In this document: in pieces, positions 16,338 through 25,503 of the stretch
How positions within the stretch are numbered: the first letter of the stretch is position 1
How the letters are laid out: the number at the start of each line of letters is the position of its first letter
DNA from: Nitrososphaerales archaeon
Lineage (GTDB): Archaea; Thermoproteota; Nitrososphaeria; Nitrososphaerales; Gagatemarchaeaceae
DNA length: 64,000 nt
Assembly (NCBI GenBank): GCA_032906765.1
Contig: JAJTZB010000007.1
Location: 1-64,000, forward strand
Direction of reading: 5' to 3'
Notes under the pieces: generated by a model
What the model was told of the DNA's origin: nothing
The model's database searches: none
What the model saw: only the letters and a program-made list of their open reading frames with translations
Program-made: the position numbers and the translations under genes

Positions 16338-16576
16338 AAAAAGTGCCTGAGGATTTCGTAGGGGCTGTCGCGACTTTTGACCATGTCGAAGTGGTTCGTA
16401 CAAACCCAGACCCATACTTCTCTCTTGCTACTCTTTTGCCTAAGCTGATACTGTGAGTGTGCCGACGCAGGAATCTGCTTGTTCCTTTCCAATCTACAAA
16501 GGCCACACTCGAAACTTTTCAGAGTGCCGTTCTTATTCCAAATCTCTTTGCGGAGGTCTTCCATGCCCCTCCTCAA
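16334..16576 (-). CDS. Small Cys/His protein
   Basis: 80 aa, with FECGLCRLERNKQI at the first knuckle and WVWVCTNHFDMV at the second, plus an intervening histidine. The C-x2-C...H...C-x2-H pattern suggests a zinc finger or an HNH-like fold lacking an obvious catalytic pair. Start is TTG 16576 or ATG 16564. Confidence 0.4.
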   Translation of the reverse strand: MRRGMEDLRKEIWNKNGTLKSFECGLCRLERNKQIPASAHSQYQLRQKSSKREVWVWVCTNHFDMVKSRDSPYEILRHFF

Positions 16577-17252
16577 ACCATCACTGCCCTAAAAGAACGG
16601 GTCTCCCGACCTAGACCGTCCTGATTCGAGCTATTCTGGACAAGATAAGCTCGATTTGGGAGAACTCTGATTACCATGTTCTGTCAAGCTGGGGTTCGAA
16701 CCCCACCGGATTTGAACCCATGACCACAGATGGCACGTGCCGAGATTTCCCAAACGAGTACCATGCCAAACTAGTACCGAAAACGGCGGTAAATGTGCCA
16801 ATCGAGCACTGGGTCGGCGAATCCTTTCGGAATCATCGGCGCATCAATGCCCTAGTCACAATGACGTCTTGAGCATGGACCGAAACCGGCCGCCTAGAAA
16901 CGTGCTAGGGCACTCCTCAAATGGTATGTCTACCAGACTAGCCGAGCGACTACTGTAGATCCCGCTTCCGCTGTTGCAATCCAGACAAATTTCACTAAAA
17001 CAAAGATAGCGAGGGGTCGATATTGTCCGTCGCCTGCCCGTTGTTAAACGTCCACGCCCTCGATCAGGAAGTGGGTTGCGACCTCGAGGAGCTCCGCGGT
17101 GTCATCCGCCTCATCGAGGAGATGGACGCCTACTTTCCAAGGGTTGGATTGCTCCTATCGGCCCTTGGCAACTGCCCTGCAGCCGAAGTAACAATGCAGG
17201 ATGTCGGTAGAACTTATTAGACGCGGGTCTAATTCGCATTTCTGCTCGCCGA
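16577..17252. other. tRNA T-arm-like scraps; no clear gene
   Basis: GGGGTTCGAACCCC (about 16690-16703) and, on the minus strand, ATGGGTTCAAATCC (about 16709-16722) look like T-arms without the rest of a tRNA. A 65-codon frame at 17023-17220 (DLEELRGVIRLIEEMDAYFP) is plausible but unsupported. Confidence 0.35.
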
Positions 17253-17405
17253 ATGGCATCCTACCGTGAGCGAAACGAAGAGAAGGAGGAGGTGAAGGGG
17301 CACAACCATCCGTTCAACGAGAAGTGTGGTCCGCATTGCCCCCGGAACGAGCACTACAAGGGGCCTGTCAGAAAACAGGGCTTTCGCCACGCGAATAGGA
17401 AGTAG
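17253..17405 (+). CDS. 50-aa His/Cys-rich microprotein
   Basis: MASYRERNEEKEEVKG then HNHPFNEKCGPHCPRNEHYK and a basic tail. Several histidines and two cysteines in a 20-residue span suggest metal binding. It is the last gene-like frame before attR. No homologue is recognised. Confidence 0.35.
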   Translation: MASYRERNEEKEEVKGHNHPFNEKCGPHCPRNEHYKGPVRKQGFRHANRK

Positions 17406-17496
17406 CAGTCGGGTTTAGATGCAAATAGTGGGGCTGAGGATTCCCCTTTTGGATTCGAATCCCTTCCGACCCTTTACCTCGCTTTCTCGCTACAAT

Positions 17497-17506
17497 TTAC
17501 TAGTAA
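17497..17506. repeat. TTACTAGTAA palindrome beside attR
   Basis: Identical to 124-133, ten bases inside attR. The two copies would bracket attP in an excised circle. Confidence 0.5.
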
Positions 17507-17516
17507 ATGAGAGCTG

Positions 17517-17536
17517 AAATCCCTCCCCCGGCGCTT
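17517..17536 (+). other. attR (20-bp copy of tRNA-Ser 3' end)
   Basis: Exact copy of 102-121. Another T-arm-like palindrome, GGATTCGAATCC, lies at 17451-17462. Beyond attR the dense chromosomal gene pattern starts. Confidence 0.85.
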
Positions 17537-17648
17537 CCCGCTTTGGAGCGACTGTCCCGAGTGGTCTCTGCGTCCTCCGGCTCCCGTTGTCCAAGACTAT
17601 GCGGCAGGCGCGCGGCCGAGCCGTGACTGACTGTGTGGATGAGCCCCT

Positions 17649-19478
17649 CTAGCCCTTCACCGAGCCCAACGTCAGCCCGCTGACATAGTACTTCTGCAGC
17701 AGGATCACCATGACTATGAGCGGCAGGGAGACCAGGACCGCGCCCGCGCTCACCGTGGCCCAGTTGATGCCCGTCGCCGATAGGAAGTTGGAGATGTACA
17801 CCGTGACCCCTCTCGCACCCACCGGGACCTGACCGCTGAACACGGTGAGACCGAGGGTCAACGTCAGGAGGAACTCGTGCCAGCAATTGATTATCGCCAA
17901 GATTACCACGGCCACGATGCCAGGCTTCATCAGAGGAAATATCATCCTTGTCAGGATTCCGAGGGTGCCCAACCCGTCAATCCTCGCAGCATCGTCTATC
18001 TGCTTCGGTATGTCCTCCACGAAACCTATCAACAGCCAGACTGCTATCGGGATTGTGAAGATGAGATAGGTGGAGATCAGGGCGAACCAGGTGTTGTAGA
18101 TGTGCGCTGTCCTGACCAGGAGGAAGAGGGGAATCACGAAGACGACGCTCGGCAGGCTGTTGACAATTATGTTCCAGGCGACAATCCAAGTCCCTCCGGT
18201 CTTGAAGCGCGATATGCTGTACGCTGTCGGAATGGCGAAGAGCAGGGTTATGATGACGACGCTGGCTGTCACCACAATGCTCGTCGTGATGTACCCTGAC
18301 ATCTCGTTCAGCGCGGCGGCCCAGCTTGAGAGGTCGATTGCGGACGGGAAGAAGATTGCACCTCCGCCCATGGGGAAGATCTCGTCGAACGTCTTGACGC
18401 TGGTAATCAGGAGCCAGTACACAGGGAAGAGAGCCAGAATCGCCATGAGGGAAAGGGCAGCGTAGGTCAGAGGCCTCCAGAGTCTTGTCGCCCACTTCCT
18501 GTCCCGCGGCGCGAAGACCACAGCCGCCCCCCTCGCTTTCCGCCTATGCACGCGGATGCGTGCCAGTCTCCTGTTCACCGCTGTGCCGAGCCTAGCCATC
18601 AGGCCGGGCTTCTCTTCTCCTGACCCTGGCTTCGCGAGACCCAGCCTTTCGTCGATTCTCATCACGCGGAGAAGGACGAAAGTCGGCACCAGCGCAATGA
18701 GCATGACCAGTGCGCTGAGCGCAGAGCCGTAGTCCTGGAAACTGGAGTAGAACGCGAGGTTGTACAGGTAGTAGGGGAGCGTCTGAACGTACGCGAACGG
18801 CCCGTTGATGGCAAACATGTACACTAGGTCGAAGCTCCTGAAGCTCGTCATCAAGGCGAGCAAGGCGGCGACCACGAGGGTCGGCTTTATCGTCGGGAGC
18901 ACAACCCTGCGGACAAGCGAGAGACCTCCTAGGCCGTCGATCGACGCTGCCTCGTAGATCTGCTTCGGGATCCCTCTGAGCCCAGCGTAGATCACGATGA
19001 AGACAATCGGAGTCTCCTCCCATGAAGAGGCGAGTATCGCGCTGACCATTATCGTGCTCTGCTGCCCGACCCAGAACGGGCCCTGAATCCCGAAGAGCGA
19101 TAGGAAGTAGTTCAGCGGACCGAACTGCGGGTCGAAGATCAGAAGCCAGATGACCCCCACAGCGACCGGGGAAATCAGCACAGGGATAGTGAATGCGAGT
19201 GTGAAGAAGCCGGCTCCCTTCTTCACTCTGTCAACCATCAGGGCGAGCCCTAGCCCTACTGTGAACTCTATCACCACAGCCCCGACAGTGAACACGCCCG
19301 TGTTGACGAGCGTCATGTCCATCTGCGGAAGGGAGAAGAGTGTGAACACCGCTCCAGACGATACGCCGATGTAGATGTTCGCGAGAATCGGGTAGACCGT
19401 GAACATCAGCAGGTACGCGACGACAGGGAGCACGAGGAGCCATTTCGTGTAACCACCCATGGCCTTCGAAGCTCGCAA
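17649..19478 (-). CDS. Fused ABC sugar-type permease (MalF-MalG like)
   Basis: 609 aa carrying two complete MetI-type permease domains in one chain. The first (about 10-300) has an EAA loop with EAASIDGLGGLSLVRRVVLP. After a basic cytoplasmic linker (about 295-325), the second (about 330-609) has DDAARIDGLGTLGILTRMIFP. Separate MalF and MalG subunits normally form the pore. The gene lies 53 bases downstream of the binding protein in one operon, so together with the divergent ATPase it makes a full importer. The substrate is unknown; a carbohydrate or polyol is likely from family. Confidence 0.9.
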   Translation of the reverse strand: MRASKAMGGYTKWLLVLPVVAYLLMFTVYPILANIYIGVSSGAVFTLFSLPQMDMTLVNTGVFTVGAVVIEFTVGLGLALMVDRVKKGAGFFTLAFTIPVLISPVAVGVIWLLIFDPQFGPLNYFLSLFGIQGPFWVGQQSTIMVSAILASSWEETPIVFIVIYAGLRGIPKQIYEAASIDGLGGLSLVRRVVLPTIKPTLVVAALLALMTSFRSFDLVYMFAINGPFAYVQTLPYYLYNLAFYSSFQDYGSALSALVMLIALVPTFVLLRVMRIDERLGLAKPGSGEEKPGLMARLGTAVNRRLARIRVHRRKARGAAVVFAPRDRKWATRLWRPLTYAALSLMAILALFPVYWLLITSVKTFDEIFPMGGGAIFFPSAIDLSSWAAALNEMSGYITTSIVVTASVVIITLLFAIPTAYSISRFKTGGTWIVAWNIIVNSLPSVVFVIPLFLLVRTAHIYNTWFALISTYLIFTIPIAVWLLIGFVEDIPKQIDDAARIDGLGTLGILTRMIFPLMKPGIVAVVILAIINCWHEFLLTLTLGLTVFSGQVPVGARGVTVYISNFLSATGINWATVSAGAVLVSLPLIVMVILLQKYYVSGLTLGSVKG

Positions 19479-19531
19479 GTTCAGCCCTTCTCTAGCTTGG
19501 ACAGTCTAAAAAAAGGCGGGACCGCGCGTTC

Positions 19532-20938
19532 CTAACCATGCTTCACTATCGGTATCCACTGGTTAGCTGCTATTTGAAGCGCGGTCGAAATCTGCTGGGG
19601 TGTTGCCGCGTTTGGCGGGAGGACTGATGCGAGAGCGTTGTCGATGATCGGTATGAGAGCCCACGTCGAACTGATTATGTGGGGCTCTGCGCCTCCTGCT
19701 TGGACCATCGAGAGGGCAGACTGGAAGAACTTGGCTAGGTTCGGATGTTCACTGATCAGGTACTTGTAGCCTGAGAATGTCCCTGGCAGTGCGTGCTGGA
19801 GGTCGTACATCTTGACCTGCTCGGCCGGGGTCAGTGCGAATTGGAGGAACTTGAAGGCGAGCGTCGGGTTCTGCGAGTAGGCGTTGACCGCTGCGCCCGA
19901 TCCTCCCTCCTGCGTGTGACCTCCCGGCAGAGCAGTGAAGGCGACGTCTCCGTTGAGCGTCTTGTTGACGGACGAGAACTGCGCCAGCCACGCGATGGCC
20001 ATGGTGAAGTTCTTGCCCTGGAAGCCCTTCGTGTAGTACGAGACAAAGTTGTTGTAGTTGAATCCGCCATAGCTATTGACGAGCGAAGGCTGTGCGTTGA
20101 GCATCCTGGCCAGCGTCTCAGTTGCCTGGACGCCTGCCGTGCTGTTGAACGACGGAAGGAGTTTGTTCGTGAAGAGTATCCCGTACCCCGGCTTGGCTGG
20201 CCCCATGCTTGATTGCTGGTAGTAGTACGAGTAGACGTCGAGGTACGTGTTCCACAGCTCGTGCGCTGTGGCTGTCTCTACGAAAGCGCCGTAGGTGCCA
20301 GTGTTGTTGTACAGGTAGCCTTCATCGAAGATGAAGTTCTCCCAGGTGTTCAGCGGCTTCAGGCTGCTCTGGTACTGGTTCCAGATGCTCGGCCTGTAGT
20401 AGATGAACATCGTGTCGCTCATCATCGCGAGGGCCTTCGCTCGGACAGTCCCGTTCCCGAGGGCCACGTCGCCATTCGAGGACTGCATCGCTGGGATTAT
20501 GTCCGACTTGTTGAGGTTGTACTGGGATATGTAGGGGTTGAGGTTCAGCGCGAACTGAGCAAGAGTGCCGATCATGCTTGGTGTCCCTGTGACTATGTCG
20601 ACCGACGAGTCGTGGGCCTGGAGGAGCGTCTGCTCTTGGGCGAGGATGCCGCTAAATGGCGCCGTCAGGACCCTGACAGTCACACCGGGGTTCTGGGCCT
20701 CGAAGTCCTTCCCCACTGCCGTGTAGAAGGAATCGCTGAAGCCAGAGATTGACATGATGGTTAGCGTGTTGCCTGCCGAGGCAGTCGTGGTAGTTGAGGT
20801 GGTCGTAGGCGAAGTCGAAGTGCTGGAGGTCGGGCCTGGAACCGAAGAATAGAAGTAGACTGCGACTCCAGCGAGGACGAGAATTACGATGACAACACCC
20901 GCAACAGCTGCTGTGCTTACGCCGTTGCGGAGCTTCAT
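19532..20938 (-). CDS. Extracellular solute-binding protein (family 1)
   Basis: 468 aa. A hydrophobic anchor (about 9-31) is followed by a Ser/Thr-rich stalk (about 35-55), probably glycosylated, then a periplasmic-binding fold. That fold has LTIMSISGFSDSFYTAVGKD at the start, an Asn-rich middle, and a C-terminal hinge (TPAEQVKMYDLQHALPGTF). It presents ligand to the fused permease. The anchor with Thr-rich stalk is typical of archaeal binding proteins held to the membrane. Confidence 0.9.
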   Translation of the reverse strand: MKLRNGVSTAAVAGVVIVILVLAGVAVYFYSSVPGPTSSTSTSPTTTSTTTTASAGNTLTIMSISGFSDSFYTAVGKDFEAQNPGVTVRVLTAPFSGILAQEQTLLQAHDSSVDIVTGTPSMIGTLAQFALNLNPYISQYNLNKSDIIPAMQSSNGDVALGNGTVRAKALAMMSDTMFIYYRPSIWNQYQSSLKPLNTWENFIFDEGYLYNNTGTYGAFVETATAHELWNTYLDVYSYYYQQSSMGPAKPGYGILFTNKLLPSFNSTAGVQATETLARMLNAQPSLVNSYGGFNYNNFVSYYTKGFQGKNFTMAIAWLAQFSSVNKTLNGDVAFTALPGGHTQEGGSGAAVNAYSQNPTLAFKFLQFALTPAEQVKMYDLQHALPGTFSGYKYLISEHPNLAKFFQSALSMVQAGGAEPHIISSTWALIPIIDNALASVLPPNAATPQQISTALQIAANQWIPIVKHG

Positions 20939-21054
20939 TCTTTTTCGAATATCGGAAGCTTCTATGCTTTTTTAAGTGTATCTGGCCCGGTTCAACACGT
21001 CGACAGACTTCCCATACGATTAAAGGGGCGGGACAGGGCGGCTCTGCTGGACCC

Positions 21055-22125
21055 ATGGCGGAGCTCAAGGTAGAGAACGTCACAAAACAGTTCGGCCATC
21101 ACAAGGCTGTGGACGCCGTGGACTTCGAAGTGGGCGACGGAGAATTCGTCGTGCTGCTCGGCCCGTCCGGCTCCGGGAAAACGACCATACTGCGCATGAT
21201 AGCCGGCCTTGAGACTCCCGACAGCGGGAGCATCTACATCGACGGCGAGGTCGTGAACGGCCTGTCTCCACGCGAGCGAGACATAGCGATGGTCTTTCAG
21301 AACTACGCGCTTTATCCTCACATGAAGATCTACGATAACATTGCTCTTCCGCTGAGGGTGAGGAAGCTGGACGATGTAGAGATTGGCAAGAGGGTCAGGG
21401 CCACGGCAGAGCTGCTGCAGATTTCTGGTCTCCTCGAGAAGAAACCGTCGCAGATAAGCGGGGGAGAGCAGCAGAGGGTGGCAGTCGCGAGGGCAGTCGT
21501 GAGGAACCCAAAGGTCTTCCTCTTCGACGAGCCGCTCTCCAACCTGGACGCGAAGCTGCGCGTCCTAGCGAGGGGGTTCCTCAAGAGACTCCAGAAGGAG
21601 CTGAAGGTGACGACCGTGTACGTGACCCACGACCAGGCGGAGGCCATGACCATGGCGGACAGGATTGCAGTCGTGGACAACGGCAGGTTGATTCAGATGG
21701 CCCACCCCATGGAGATCTACCAACAGCCCAGCGACCTGTTCGTCGCAGGCTTCATCGGCTCGCCACCCATGAACCTAATCGACGGCGAAATTACGAGGGC
21801 CGGCACGGCTGCATGCTTCGTGTCGGGGCCGATAAGGCAGAAGGTAGAGTTCGCTGCCCAGGGTGCAGAGGTGGTCGTCCTGGGTGTCAGGCCCGAGGAC
21901 GTCACCGTGAGCGACGGGCCGAGGCCCGGCACGTTCAAGGTCAGAGTCTATGTGGCGGAGCCGATGGGAAGCGTCCAGTACGTCACCGTTGACGCGGACG
22001 GAATCAGGTTGCTGGCCCAGGTCGAGCCGTCTTACGATGCGACGATAAACAAGGAAGTGTACTGCGGCTTCAGGGAAGGGAACACCTACTTTTTCGACAG
22101 GCAGACTGGGAGAAGGTTAGCCTAG
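21055..22125 (+). CDS. ABC transporter ATPase (MalK/UgpC type)
   Basis: 356 aa. Walker A GPSGSGKTT (about 36-44), Q-loop VFQNYALYPHM, signature ISGGEQQRV, Walker B VFLFDEPLSNLD and switch VTHDQAEAM are all present. A C-terminal TOBE/OB region (about 240-356) is typical of MalK-class subunits that serve carbohydrate importers. It is divergent from the binding-protein/permease operon, with GATTAAAG at 21019-21026 as its promoter element. Confidence 0.93.
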   Translation: MAELKVENVTKQFGHHKAVDAVDFEVGDGEFVVLLGPSGSGKTTILRMIAGLETPDSGSIYIDGEVVNGLSPRERDIAMVFQNYALYPHMKIYDNIALPLRVRKLDDVEIGKRVRATAELLQISGLLEKKPSQISGGEQQRVAVARAVVRNPKVFLFDEPLSNLDAKLRVLARGFLKRLQKELKVTTVYVTHDQAEAMTMADRIAVVDNGRLIQMAHPMEIYQQPSDLFVAGFIGSPPMNLIDGEITRAGTAACFVSGPIRQKVEFAAQGAEVVVLGVRPEDVTVSDGPRPGTFKVRVYVAEPMGSVQYVTVDADGIRLLAQVEPSYDATINKEVYCGFREGNTYFFDRQTGRRLA

Positions 22126-22297
22126 TCTAACTGCGCTCTGAGCAGGCTGCAGCGCTTTTCTGGCGGGTGGGACGTTTGAAGTTGATACAGGACAAGACGG
22201 GTCATGCTCCCATGGATGCACCAGTGCGGCGCGGAGGTCTAGAGCACCGCTGCTACTATTCGCCTGCCAGCCTCGTCAGGCCCGAGACGGGACGTGT

Positions 22298-22720
22298 CTA
22301 TCCTGACGGCTCTGCCTGGAACCTCCTGTGTATGCTCCTCAGCTTGTCTGGCGGAATGGCTGCCCGCCTGGACGAGTTCCTCCTGAGGGCAGCCTCGAGG
22401 CCGCAAGCGATGTAGACCACATCGATTCCTGTGACATACTTCCGCAGCGCAGTTTTGGCCCTCGTCCTGTACTCCTCTCGCATGAATGTCCCGTCCAGGA
22501 GGACCGTGTAGCCATTACGAAGCGCCTCCCTAGCCACCGCGATGCACCCCTCATAGACGAACCTCGACTCCTCGCCCCCGAAGTCCGGGTGAGCGATCAT
22601 CTCCCTCACAGCGTCTGTCTGAACGTGAATTGCTTTCGGGAGCGTCCCTGCAACTATCTTGGCCACAGTGGTCTTGCCGCTCCCTGGGATGCCGCAGAAG
22701 ATCAGCAGTCTTCCTCGCAA
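22298..22720 (-). CDS. P-loop kinase (AAA_33 type)
   Basis: 140 aa. Walker A is GIPGSGKTT (about 10-18), then IHVQTDAVREMI (lid/substrate aspartate) and LLDGTFMREEYRTRAKTALR. This is the small Zeta/AAA_33-like kinase family, which phosphorylates small molecules or nucleotides. The substrate is unknown. The start TTG 22720 puts the P-loop at the usual distance from the N-terminus. It reads toward the ABC ATPase gene and away from guaB. Confidence 0.75.
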   Translation of the reverse strand: MRGRLLIFCGIPGSGKTTVAKIVAGTLPKAIHVQTDAVREMIAHPDFGGEESRFVYEGCIAVAREALRNGYTVLLDGTFMREEYRTRAKTALRKYVTGIDVVYIACGLEAALRRNSSRRAAIPPDKLRSIHRRFQAEPSG

Positions 22721-22779
22721 GCGCTCCCAGGGAGGTGCGACGCGTAATTAAGACCAGCAGCATGACGAGTCCAAAACCC

Positions 22780-22785
22780 TATAAA
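22780..22785 (+). promoter_or_regulatory. TATA box of the purine operon
   Basis: TATAAA is centred about 26 bases before GTG 22809, so guaB is probably read from a leaderless mRNA. Confidence 0.6.
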
Positions 22786-22808
22786 TCGATGGAATAACCC
22801 GAAGTCAA

Positions 22809-24284
22809 GTGAAGGGTCCCGATAACGGACTGAAGGTCGGCCTCACTTTCGACGACGTCCTGCTCGTCCCCAAGTTCTCCGACGTCATGTCGCGCAAGGA
22901 CGTTGAAACACGTTCACGCTTCTCCAGAGGGATAGAGCTCAGCATCCCGATAGTCAGCGCCAACATGGACACTGTAACTGAGTCTTCGATGGCCATTGCG
23001 ATCGCAAGCGAGGGAGGGATAGGCGTGATCCACAGGTTCCTGCCCGTGGAGGAGCAGGTCGCCGAGGTCGTCAAGGTGAAGCGCTCGGAAGGAGTCGTCA
23101 TCGAGGACCCGATCACTCTCGGCCCGAAGAGGACTGCGAGCGAAGCTCTCGGCTTGCTGCGAGCGCACAACATCGGGGGCATAATGATAGTCGATGAAGA
23201 GCGCAGAGTCCTCGGGTTGGTCACGACCCGGGACCTCTCGCTCGAGGAAGACCTCGGGCGGAAACTGAGCGAGGTCATGACGCCGATGAAGGACTTGGTC
23301 ACGGCGCCGAAGGGCGTGTCTCTGGAGAAGGCGAAGAAGTTGCTCAGGAAAAACAAGGTGGAGAAGCTGCCCCTTCTTGACAGAGGTGGCAGAATCGCTG
23401 GTCTCATCACCTCCAAGGACATAATGAAGCGAAAGCAGTTCCCATCGGCAACGAAGGACGCGAAGGGGCGCCTACGCGTTGCAGCGGCTGTGGGTGTAAA
23501 GGGGGATTACATAGAGCGTGCAGGCCGCCTCCTGGACGCAGGCGCGGACGCTCTTGTTGTCGACGTGGCCCATGGTCATTCTCTCAGGGCGATCGAGACA
23601 GTGAAGCGGATGAAGAAGGAGTTCGGCAGCGTCGAGGTCGTCGCAGGCAACGTGGCGACCGCGCGCGGTACACTGGACCTCATAAGGGCCGGCGCCGACG
23701 CTGTGAAGGTCGGGGTGGGCTCTGGCAGCATCTGCGTCACTAGGGTCGTCACGGGATTCGGCGTCCCGCAGCTGACCGCGATCATTGACAGCGCCAGAGC
23801 TGCCAGCGACAGTGGCGTCCCCGTAATCGGCGACGGGGGCGTGAGAAACCCGGGGGACGTGACAAAGGCGCTGGCAGCTGGTGCCTCAACCGTCATGATT
23901 GGGAGCTTGTTCGCGGGCACAGAAGAGAGCCCGGGCCCCACGATACTGAGGGAGGGCGCACGCTACAAGCTCACGAGAGGCATGGCTTCGCTGACCGCGT
24001 CGATTGACCGTCGGGTCAGGGAGGGTGCTCGCCAGCAGCCGAGAGAGGAGGAGCTTGTCGAGGAAGTGGTTCAGGAGAGCGTGCCCGAAGGGGTCGAGGG
24101 CTTCATCCCGTATAAGGGGAAAGTGGCCGACGTCGTCAGGCAGCTCGTCGGAGGCCTCAGGTCTGGGATGAGCTACTGCGGCGCAAAGACCGTCGTCGAG
24201 TTGCAGAGGAAAGCAGAGTTCATGAGGATTACCTCCGCGGGCTACAAGGAGAGCCTCCCCCACGACATCGAAAGGGTCGTCTGA
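22809..24284 (+). CDS. guaB: IMP dehydrogenase
   Basis: 491 aa. TIM-barrel enzyme oxidising IMP to XMP for GMP synthesis. It starts [14 protein letters not shown], carries two CBS domains (about 95-215; [20 protein letters not shown]), the cysteine loop [11 protein letters not shown], the [20 protein letters not shown] phosphate site and a C-terminal [10 protein letters not shown] segment. The catalytic loop has SICVTR rather than SICTTR. It is first in guaB-purA-purB, so AMP and GMP branches are made together; purA starts two bases after its stop. Confidence 0.95.
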   Translation: MKGPDNGLKVGLTFDDVLLVPKFSDVMSRKDVETRSRFSRGIELSIPIVSANMDTVTESSMAIAIASEGGIGVIHRFLPVEEQVAEVVKVKRSEGVVIEDPITLGPKRTASEALGLLRAHNIGGIMIVDEERRVLGLVTTRDLSLEEDLGRKLSEVMTPMKDLVTAPKGVSLEKAKKLLRKNKVEKLPLLDRGGRIAGLITSKDIMKRKQFPSATKDAKGRLRVAAAVGVKGDYIERAGRLLDAGADALVVDVAHGHSLRAIETVKRMKKEFGSVEVVAGNVATARGTLDLIRAGADAVKVGVGSGSICVTRVVTGFGVPQLTAIIDSARAASDSGVPVIGDGGVRNPGDVTKALAAGASTVMIGSLFAGTEESPGPTILREGARYKLTRGMASLTASIDRRVREGARQQPREEELVEEVVQESVPEGVEGFIPYKGKVADVVRQLVGGLRSGMSYCGAKTVVELQRKAEFMRITSAGYKESLPHDIERVV

Positions 24285-24285
24285 A

Positions 24286-25503
24286 GTGGGGAACCTCTCC
24301 GTCGTCGGTCTCCAGTGGGGCGACGAAGGCAAGGGAAAGCTGGTGGACTACCTCGCTGACAGGTTCGAGGCTGTGGCCCGCTACAACGGCGGCAGCAACG
24401 CCGGGCACACGGTCGTGATAGGGCGGAAGAAGCACACGTTCCACCTCATCCCATCTGGCGCGTTCAAGGCGAAGTCGCTTCTCATCGGGGCCGGCGTCGT
24501 CCTCGATCCAATCGTTCTGTCGGAGGAGCTGCGGTTGCTCAATAAGGAGGGAGCGAAGTCAAGGCCTGTTGTCGACGGCAGGTGCACCCTCGTGTCTCCG
24601 ATGGAGAGAGAGTCTGACCGCCTGCTGGAAGAGATGCGAGGCTCGACCTCAATCGGGACGACGGGTCGCGGGATCGGGCCTGCGTACGCGATGAGGGCCT
24701 TTCGCCTTGCGCCAAGGGTTTCGGATGTTCTTTCTGGCTTCGACTTCGGTCCGATGAAAAGGTTCTACGCCGCCCTTGGAATCGACGGCAGCAAGCTCGA
24801 GTCGTGGGCGAAGGAGGCGAGGCGTCTGCTTCGGGGGCTCGTCGGCGACGTCAGCACAAGAATCGAAGAGATTAACTCTGGAGGCGGCTCAGTTCTTTAC
24901 GAGTCCTCGCAGGGTACCCTCTTGGACATCCTCCACGGGAGCTACCCTTTCGTTACGAGCACCCACACCGTCGTAAGCTACATTCCGGCCAGCCTCGGCA
25001 TCCCGCCATCAATGGCCGGCGAACCCCTCGGTGTGATGAAGTGTTACACGACCAGGGTCGGCGCCGGCCCGTTTCCCACCGAGGTCTCCGGAAAGCTCGG
25101 CGAATCCATAAGGAGGGTGGGCAACGAGTACGGGGCCACGACCGGGAGGCCGCGAAGGGTCGGCTGGCTGGACCTCGTGGCACTGAGGTACGCCATCAGG
25201 CTGAACGGCGTGAAGAAGGTGGCTCTCTCGAAGATTGACGTTCTGGCGAGGATCAAGGAGTTCAAGGCCTGCGTAGCCTACAGGCGCTTGGGCTCGGAGA
25301 GCGCTGACTTCCAGAAGTCGCTCGGCCACCTCGCCGAGGTGGAACCGGTCCTCGCGTCTCCCTTCTCCATCCGGGGCGCAGCGTTCGGCCGAACGCTCCC
25401 CAGCGGTGCTAGGAAGCTAGTCGATTATGTCGAAGCCGAACTCGGTGTCGATGTCAAGCTCGTCTCCTTCGGCGAGGAGAGGTCGAGGACCATTGAACTA
25501 TGA
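24286..25503 (+). CDS. purA: Adenylosuccinate synthetase
   Basis: 405 aa. It joins IMP and aspartate using GTP. Visible motifs are WGDEGKGK (GTP/Mg site, residues about 10-17), NGGSNAGHTV, TTGRGIGPAY, the QGTLLDILHGSYPFVTSTHT region and TTGRPRRVGWLD. The C-terminal KID GTP-base motif is present (LSKIDVL). The start is GTG 24286. It overlaps purB by 11 bases. Confidence 0.95.
   Translation: MGNLSVVGLQWGDEGKGKLVDYLADRFEAVARYNGGSNAGHTVVIGRKKHTFHLIPSGAFKAKSLLIGAGVVLDPIVLSEELRLLNKEGAKSRPVVDGRCTLVSPMERESDRLLEEMRGSTSIGTTGRGIGPAYAMRAFRLAPRVSDVLSGFDFGPMKRFYAALGIDGSKLESWAKEARRLLRGLVGDVSTRIEEINSGGGSVLYESSQGTLLDILHGSYPFVTSTHTVVSYIPASLGIPPSMAGEPLGVMKCYTTRVGAGPFPTEVSGKLGESIRRVGNEYGATTGRPRRVGWLDLVALRYAIRLNGVKKVALSKIDVLARIKEFKACVAYRRLGSESADFQKSLGHLAEVEPVLASPFSIRGAAFGRTLPSGARKLVDYVEAELGVDVKLVSFGEERSRTIEL

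Larger units (their letters stand above)
102..17536. mobile_element. Integrated element in tRNA-Ser(GGA), about 17.4 kb
   Basis: An exact 20-bp direct repeat of the tRNA 3' end bounds this segment (102-121 and 17517-17536). A tyrosine recombinase and a small DNA-binding protein lie immediately inside the tRNA-proximal end, the usual archaeal layout. The interior is gene-poor and mostly unrecognised small proteins, with broken genes (pyrE, an integrase fragment), unlike the dense operons to the right. No capsid, conjugation or recognised replication gene was seen, so virus, plasmid and genomic island cannot be told apart. Some interior genes (TBP, rps10, RNase H-fold protein, methyltransferase) look host-derived. 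Confidence 0.8.

Noticed and set aside
17023-17220. A 65-codon frame near attR as a gene
   Set aside because: Plausible helix but no promoter, motif or neighbour support.
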